64,000 nucleotides of DNA, taken from contig CBDALO010000066.1 of NCBI GenBank assembly GCA_965196985.1, forward strand, positions 62,001 to 126,000, read 5' to 3'. Each line of letters opens with the position of its first letter. The stretch's first letter is position 1. The notes beneath the pieces are model-generated. The model had not been told where the DNA came from. It searched no databases and saw nothing but the letters and a program-made list of their open reading frames with translations. A program made the translations under genes and the position numbers. Positions 58,283-64,000 of this stretch are shown piece by piece. The DNA is from 2-12-FULL-35-23 sp965196985 (GTDB taxonomy: Bacteria > Pseudomonadota > Gammaproteobacteria > UBA12402).

Positions 58283-58471
58283 GAAAATTATGTATTTAGA
58301 TCACTTTAAATTAAACAAATTGCCTTTTAGTTTGACGCCTGATACAGCTTTCTTTTGTGATTTGGCAGGCTATCAAGCGGCTTTAAATGTCTTGCTTTTC
58401 AGTATTAAAAGCGGTGAAGGATTTATTAAAATCATTGCTGAGGTGGGTACGGGTAAAACTATGCTTTGTCG

Positions 58472-60418
58472 GTATCCGTTCAATATCAGCATGATTTGAA
58501 AATAATTCAAAAAGTTCTTGACAGCTTTTTCGTGCAAATTTGGAAATTTTATATTGGAATCATCGTGTGTCATAAAAGCATGATGTGCGCTCTATAACAA
58601 CGCTGTATGCTCGGATTATTTTTTCATCGATCAGGTTCATGGCTTAAAAATAATTTCAGCAGTACGGCCATCTGTGTGGGGAAAATTTACCTTTTCAAAC
58701 CCGTGGTATACTCTTCCTATGAAAAAACAACCTGACAAATCAGTTTTAGCCGATCTCATTGAGAGATTTAATAATACTGTTACACCAACAGCACTAGAAA
58801 CAGATTTTAGCAATGTATGTGAAAGTCAGGCTGAGAAAATCATAAAGCTAGAAGACAAGGTGCAATCGTTAAATAACGCATTAAATAAATATAAAGGTGA
58901 GCAAGGAAAGCCTAATGTTAGAAAGCAAACGCGCGCTAACAAGGACAAGGATCATTCCTCCGAGAAGGATAGAAAAGGAAATAAAACCAATAAAACTAGA
59001 AAGCCAAAATCTAGTAAAAAAAATCTCGAAGTCTCTAATACAGTGACACTAACAATTAATCCAGATTCGTTGCCCAGCGATGCTGTGCCAAATGGCTCTA
59101 AGAAAACACTTATCCAGGATATAAAAATTGCTGCTAATAACACTCTTTTTTTGCGCCAACAATATTACTCCCCTTCTGAAAACAAACACTATACAGCACC
59201 TCTGCCAACTGGTTATGAGGGCCAGTTCGGCCCTACTATTAAAAGCTGGACAAGCTTCCTAAATACTCAAGGTGGTATGACGCTAGAAAGCCTTGAGACA
59301 TTTTATAAAACCGCCAACATAGATATTAGTAAATCAACCATCCATAGCTTCACAATTAAAACACCTACGATACTTGAGCCCGAGAAGGTAGAAGTTGTGA
59401 AGGCAGGTTTACAATCCACGAACTACCAGCACCTAGATGACACCAACGCTAGAGAGGATGGGAAAAACCGTTATGTTAATGTATTGGGTAATGAGTATTA
59501 TTCAGCTTACTTTACGCTGACCAGTAAAAGTCGATTAAGCGTCATTGAAATGTTAAGCAAAGACCACTTTGGGTTCACATTAAATGAGGCCGCTTTTAAT
59601 TTACTGGCTACTATGAACTTACCCCACAAGGTAATCGAAAGCTTAAAGGTATTTCACTCATCGACTATCTTAAACAGTAAGGAGCTGGAAGTTATTCTTG
59701 ATAAGGTATTAGGTGATAAAAAATTTCCAAAATATAGAAAGCTGATTACTGATGCGGCAGCTATCTCAACATATAGAAAGAGTCCTTATGCGATAGAAAC
59801 ACTCATTACCGATGATGCGCCACAGTTTAAGCTCATTACTGAATCACTCGCCTTGTGCTGGGTTCATGAGGGTAGGCATTATAAAAAGCTGACGCCAATT
59901 TTTAAGAAGCACCAAGACTCTGTTGACAGCTTCTTGGATAGGTTTTGGGATTATTATCATAAGCTCATTGAATATAAAAAGAACCCAGGGCAAGATGAGA
60001 TAGATAAGCTATCCAATGAGTTTACTGAGTTATTCTCAACAATCACTGGCTACGAGAAACTAGATAAACAAATTGAGCTCACCTTAAAAAAGAAAAGGCA
60101 GCTATTGTTAGTGCTGGAAAAGCCAGAGCTTCCTCTACATAACAATCCAGCAGAGTTGATGGCTCGGAAGCAGGCTAGAATGCGCGATGTACACCTTCAT
60201 ACTATGAGTGAAGAAGGAACGAAAGCTAAGGATACAATGGTTACAATTACTGAGACATGTAAAAAGCTAGCAGTTAATGTCTTCGATTATATATATGACA
60301 GAATTACAAAAAACTATTCTATGCCTTCGCTAGCGGAATTAATTACCATCCGCTCATCACAGGCGCAGTAAACTAAAGAGAGCGCAGCATGAGCATCATG
60401 CTGAAATAAGACGGATAC
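58472..60418 (+). mobile_element. IS66-family element, copy 3
   Basis: 1,947 bp, opposite orientation to copies 1 and 2, with the 8-bp duplication CTTTGTCG at 58464-58471 and 60419-60426. Confidence 0.95.
58719..60371 (+). CDS. IS66-family transposase (TnpC-like), copy 3
   Basis: 550 aa, same protein as copy 1. DDE blocks HLDDTNARED, LITDDAPQF and NPAELMARKQ are intact. A TATACT six bases before the ATG could be a -10 box, which would make the message nearly leaderless; this is a guess. Confidence 0.88.
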   Translation: MKKQPDKSVLADLIERFNNTVTPTALETDFSNVCESQAEKIIKLEDKVQSLNNALNKYKGEQGKPNVRKQTRANKDKDHSSEKDRKGNKTNKTRKPKSSKKNLEVSNTVTLTINPDSLPSDAVPNGSKKTLIQDIKIAANNTLFLRQQYYSPSENKHYTAPLPTGYEGQFGPTIKSWTSFLNTQGGMTLESLETFYKTANIDISKSTIHSFTIKTPTILEPEKVEVVKAGLQSTNYQHLDDTNAREDGKNRYVNVLGNEYYSAYFTLTSKSRLSVIEMLSKDHFGFTLNEAAFNLLATMNLPHKVIESLKVFHSSTILNSKELEVILDKVLGDKKFPKYRKLITDAAAISTYRKSPYAIETLITDDAPQFKLITESLALCWVHEGRHYKKLTPIFKKHQDSVDSFLDRFWDYYHKLIEYKKNPGQDEIDKLSNEFTELFSTITGYEKLDKQIELTLKKKRQLLLVLEKPELPLHNNPAELMARKQARMRDVHLHTMSEEGTKAKDTMVTITETCKKLAVNVFDYIYDRITKNYSMPSLAELITIRSSQAQ

Positions 60419-61871
60419 CTTTGTCGCTTGTTACTTAACCAGTTAACAGAGCCAGTTATTACAGCGTATATTCCTAATCCAGATCTTAATCCCATGGGGC
60501 TGCGTAAGGCTCTTGCCAAAGAGCTTGGTATTGAAGCCTCTTTTTATAATGATAATGTGGCATTAATGACAGTTATTACTGAACGCCTGTTAACTTTACA
60601 TGCAGCAGGGAAGCAAGTAGTGCTTATTATTGATGAGGCGCAGGCCTTATCGGATGAAAGTTTGGAAACTTTGCGTTTAATGACAAACCTTGAAACTGAG
60701 ACAGAACGGTTATTGCAAATTGTGCTGTTTGCTCAGCCTGAGCTTGATGAGCGCTTGGAGCAACATCAGTTCCGTCAGTTTCGTCAAAGGGGTGCTGCCT
60801 CTATATAATGTAGGCTATATTGCTGCTGGCACGCCAAAATCATTGACCTTCTCCCAAAACTGATCCCATCTGCCTTTAGTCTTTACTAGTGTTCTCAAGC
60901 ATAAAACGATTTTCATTCCCTTGTCTTTCCAGCGCATTCCTGATCCGCCTAATCTTTGTTTAACAATTGTTTTACATGCTGCTTCAGTGACGCCAGAGCC
61001 AATTGGTGCATTCTGCTTAATCAAATTATGATACGACATTCGCTTTTCTTTAATATTATTTTCAAAATACGTAATTGTTCCTTCTAGCTTTTCTCTAAGC
61101 GATTTATTCAGTTTTTTATTTAGATGCTCTTTAAGCTCAGCAAGTATTCTACCTGCCGCACCTTTCTTGTGCTTTAAGTCATGACATCTCTCTTCGAGCC
61201 AAACATCACGCTCATCTCTTTCAGATTTTTTGGTAAATACTGCCTTTGATGCTTCGCCGAGATATTCAGTTGCATGCCAAAAATCTAAAATTTGCGTATC
61301 AGTATGTTTTTTTAGAAATGGCCAATTATTTTTTGCTCCATCAGCAACGCCAATTGTTTTAGCATCAGGGTAATATTTCTTTTTCAGCTTTATTTCCTTT
61401 TCAAGCCTATTAAAGAATTCATCTTTTCCATATTCTGGTGATGCTGCAACGTAGGTTGTGTGCAGGCGTGCACCATGCTTATCATACATGGAAATAGTTC
61501 CAACCATGCTCTCTCTATAACCATCATCAACGGTGAGAACATATGCACCATCTAAGCTAATACTTAGCATCTCAATGCCTGCATCAAGCTTTGGCTCTTC
61601 ATATTCCCACTCAGCCTCTTTGGCTTGTGCAATACCGCCAACAAAATCAGTTGCCCGTTGCAAGTATGAATGTGAGATTTTACGGTTATGATTGACCTTG
61701 AGATCATCAATAACACTAGGAGCAGGTAAGTTTGAGTATTTATGTGAGATTATTTTTGCAAATCGCGGTGTTGATCCTTGGATAATTCTAGCCTTATCTT
61801 CTAAAGGACAAAAGACCTTCCCGCCTTTAGAGGTTTGATAAACATAACGCTTAACTCGAGCAACTCCATAA

Positions 61872-63924
61872 CCCAACTTTGCCCTTTCTAAAATTAAACC
61901 TATCCAAATCAATGACTTACATTTTAAAAAAACGTTTAGGGTCACTACAACTTAACAAATTGTTTTTTCAGTGTGCCCAGGTTGTGAATTCATGCCTAAC
62001 GATTTATAGATCACAACTTGCTCTGGAGTTGCCTTTGAGGTTCTTCTAACAGAAAGTAGTTTATTATTTTCAAGCCGCATCGTAGTCGTGATACGAACCT
62101 GAGTGCTAAAAATCTGCCGTATAGTTTGCCAGCTACTATCAATGTTCTGCAATTTAAGTTGATGGCGAATAGTGTGTAGTAAGTGATAAGCAAGAATACT
62201 AATAAACAGATGGGCATCAACTCGCTCTTGCTTTTGATGGTAGATAGGACGCAGGCCTAACTCTGATTTTAATGATCTGAATGCCGATTCAACATCAGTT
62301 AGAGTTGTATAGATTCTCCAAATTGTTTTTTCATCTAAATCCATTCTGTTACTACGCAAACAATATGCGCCCAGATTCTCAGAGTTAACTTTACTCCAAC
62401 TGATTTTCGTAACCTTATCAGCCTCTGAATCAAGCGTGATAGTGTATCGACCTGAAACACGTTTATGGCGCTCCTTTATTCGACCTAAACGCAAGGTTAC
62501 TTTCTCAATTGCTTTCATTCCGGTTTTTTTAGTGAGTCCATTAGCTAACTTAATTAATTCCTCTTCGAAACGAGTCTCAGCCTTACTAATCAGATTTAAG
62601 CTTTTTTCTTCCTTAGCCTGAGAATGGCAGTACAGTAAGACTTCATTTGCTTCAGTATCTTTAATTAATTGCGATGTAACCGTATTATTTACTGATTCTT
62701 TTACTAGCACTTTATCAATGTTTTCATCGACAACAGGCAATGCTCTACGGCTCACTACAATATAATGGAAACCTTTTTCAGTAAGCCATGAAATATTTTC
62801 TTCAGTTGCAAAACCAGCATCTAAGACAATTGTTGCCTCTGGCTGTGCATGAAGCTCAGTTAGCATTTCGGATAATGTTTTAGGCTCGCTAACATTCCCT
62901 TTGAAAAATTCACTGCGTTGCGGGAACCCTGAGCCATCCAGCACGAGTCCTAGAGAAACAAGCGGACAATCAGACCGCTTCTCCTTTGATCGACCATGCT
63001 GTGCGTGATCATTCTGTAATGCTCTACCCTCAAAGTAGGTATTGGTTATATCGTAGAGAGTGATCACCTGATTTAAACTAAAGAGATTTTTCTCACGTTC
63101 GAATAATTGATCTTCAATCATTTGCTTATGTTTGAGTAACTCATCAGCAGTCTTATAGAATTTCTTGAGTGATAGTTCTGAGAAATCAGTACCCAGTAAT
63201 TCATCTAACGCACTTTGATTGCTTAAATAATAGTGCGTACTTAAATCACTTCCTGGGGCAACTAGCCGCCCAATGATGGTAGCAAGCATCAGGTGACATT
63301 GTTTTTGATTAAAGCCCAAAGCCCTGAACAATTCCTCAAGTTGTAATTGCCTGGCAGCATGTAAGCCCAACGCCTCAGCTCCAACGTGTCGTATGTCCGC
63401 GCTCTCAATGGAGTTAACATCCACTGTTTTAAAGTCAGGTTCTACCGCGCTTACTGAATTAACAGCGATACTTGTCTCATTGTCATCAGCAAACCTAGAG
63501 CGAATGCGTTTTACATACATTTGCGCCTGTTTTTCGAGATGTGCTGGTATTGAAATTAACGTGCCTTGACCCGTTAAAATTTCCTCAATACGGTCAGCAA
63601 GCAATTTCCAACTGTCCTTCTTTACTGAAAAATTCGCACCAAGATTTAAAATCAGTCTTTGACGTACTTTGCCGTCAGCAGTGCGATGAGTATCAACAAG
63701 TCGGTAGGTTGCGTAAGACTTACCTGTCCGAGGACTCTTTTGTGTAGAGGTTCGAATATACATAACTCAATACTCTCATCACTTCACCAGCCCATGCAAC
63801 CCCTTATTGCCATTATGTGTCACTACATTCGAGAATTCACGTTTCTAGGCAAGTAAAATCAATGGGTTGAGTTAAAAATAGTGATGAAATTTTTGATTTT
63901 CAGGGTGAAATGGCCAAACTTGGG
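61872..63924 (-). mobile_element. IS1634-family element
   Basis: 2,053 bp. Ends CCCAACTTTGCCCTTTC and (reverse complement of right end) CCCAAGTTTGGCCATTTC are imperfect inverted repeats. ATAA is present on both sides (61868-61871 and 63925-63928), and joining the flanks reproduces the uninterrupted ISKra4 sequence CTCCATAAGGCGTTTGG. Confidence 0.93.
61952..63763 (-). CDS. IS1634-family transposase
   Basis: 603 aa, usual for this large-transposase group. Seen: the N-terminal MYIRTSTQKSPRTGKSYATY, LFSLNQVITLYDITNTYFEG with the first Asp, EATIVLDAGFATEENISWLT with the second, and the C-terminal YTTLTDVESAFRSLKSELGL (YREK-like) then RVDAHLFISILAYHLLHTIR. It appears intact. Confidence 0.92.
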   Translation of the reverse strand: MYIRTSTQKSPRTGKSYATYRLVDTHRTADGKVRQRLILNLGANFSVKKDSWKLLADRIEEILTGQGTLISIPAHLEKQAQMYVKRIRSRFADDNETSIAVNSVSAVEPDFKTVDVNSIESADIRHVGAEALGLHAARQLQLEELFRALGFNQKQCHLMLATIIGRLVAPGSDLSTHYYLSNQSALDELLGTDFSELSLKKFYKTADELLKHKQMIEDQLFEREKNLFSLNQVITLYDITNTYFEGRALQNDHAQHGRSKEKRSDCPLVSLGLVLDGSGFPQRSEFFKGNVSEPKTLSEMLTELHAQPEATIVLDAGFATEENISWLTEKGFHYIVVSRRALPVVDENIDKVLVKESVNNTVTSQLIKDTEANEVLLYCHSQAKEEKSLNLISKAETRFEEELIKLANGLTKKTGMKAIEKVTLRLGRIKERHKRVSGRYTITLDSEADKVTKISWSKVNSENLGAYCLRSNRMDLDEKTIWRIYTTLTDVESAFRSLKSELGLRPIYHQKQERVDAHLFISILAYHLLHTIRHQLKLQNIDSSWQTIRQIFSTQVRITTTMRLENNKLLSVRRTSKATPEQVVIYKSLGMNSQPGHTEKTIC

Positions 63925-64000
63925 ATAAGGCGTTTGGTAATTTGCTTCATCTCTACTTCGTGCTGTTAGCTTTATTTTCCCAACATGGATAGGAGAGCCA

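Larger units (their letters stand above)
58290..60789 (+). pseudogene. mshM: MSHA biogenesis ATPase MshM, broken by IS66 and ISKra4
   Basis: ExeA-type start MYLDHFKLNKLPFSLTPDTA and Walker A AEVGTGKTMLCR in 58290-58471. After IS66 (58472-60418) and one CTTTGTCG, the frame continues LLLNQLTEPVITAYIPNPDL with Walker B VVLIIDEAQALSDESLETL (given as landmark IIDEAQALS) up to RQFRQR at 60789, where ISKra4 copy 2 cuts it. The C-terminal half should lie beyond the window. It would bind ATP and peptidoglycan-associated parts of the pilus machine. Confidence 0.9.
60790..64000 (-). mobile_element. ISKra4-family element, copy 2, split by IS1634 (continues past the window)
   Basis: It begins with GGGTGCTGCCTCTATATAAT at 60790 in mshM. 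The body from 60815 to 61871 and again from 63929 to the window end matches copy 1 (reverse complement), with IS1634 between. The far end is not in view, so its target duplication cannot be checked. Confidence 0.92.
60815..64000 (-). pseudogene. ISKra4 transposase, split by IS1634
   Basis: From the right, 64000-63929 encodes the segment around SPIHVGKIKLTARSRDEANY; after IS1634 it goes on from YGVARVKRYVYQTSKGGKVF to the stop at 60815. Both parts are in the frame of the copy at 1509-2798. The N-terminal 50 or so residues are outside the window. Inactive. Confidence 0.9.

Overview
The window looks like part of a gammaproteobacterial chromosome of moderately low GC that is in the middle of an insertion-sequence (IS) expansion. 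Typical gammaproteobacterial genes (queA, yajC-secD-secF, suhB, trmJ, lipB-lipA, an MSHA-type pilus cluster) alternate with at least 18 mobile elements from nine families: IS256 (5), IS66 (3), IS982 (3), IS4 (3), an IS481/ISNCY-like integrase element (2), ISKra4 (2), IS1634, IS5 and IS200/IS605 (1 each), plus a three-gene Mu/Tn7-like transposon. Copies of one family are almost identical and most have target-site duplications (TSDs) that can be read directly, so the activity is recent. The IS load and a large repeat protein would fit a host-associated lineage such as Legionellales or Piscirickettsiaceae; this is inference only.

Layout. 1-5362: an IS256 split by a transposon (217-4600), whose own transposase gene is split by an ISKra4 element. 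5363-7806: an unknown gene broken by two IS256 copies. 7954-9929: a 3-phosphoglycerate dehydrogenase-like gene and a small unknown gene. 10000-12791: IS982 holding an IS256 with a duplicated end. 12961-20644: ClC channel, SerB-like phosphatase, two membrane proteins, a small lipoprotein, an M23 peptidase and a ferredoxin. 20888-23789: lipoyl-domain protein, lipB and lipA, with queA divergent. 24181-33012: one approximately 1,259-codon repeat-protein gene broken by four IS elements, a poly-G frameshift and one nonsense codon. 33480-37671: yajC-secD-secF and a potassium channel. 37771-41879: an AAA/DUF4143 ATPase gene broken by a poly-G frameshift and a self-nested IS4. 41876-48934: suhB and trmJ pushed apart by a three-deep IS nest. 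48992-60789: prepilin peptidase and an MSHA/type IV pilus operon (mshI, pilN-like, pilO-like, mshK, mshL, mshM) with IS insertions in mshI, mshK and mshM. 60790-64000: ISKra4 split by IS1634.

Removing each element together with one TSD copy restores an exact reading frame for the repeat protein, ATPase, mshI, mshK, mshM, the transposon transposase and the unknown gene at 5363-7806. The ancestral gene content can therefore be read, and the pilus assembly system was probably lost recently.

Between genes there are several dispersed repeat families. The most notable is a palindrome with a fixed core and arms that differ between copies by compensated changes (four copies). Others are a GTAGCCCGG-bounded repeat in a 189-bp tandem unit, 29-bp tandem repeats before yajC, and a compact cloverleaf-like inverted repeat after the ClC gene. 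Two poly-G tracts that put genes out of frame, and two frame discontinuities at slippery runs inside mobile elements, are the main candidates for recoding or phase switching.
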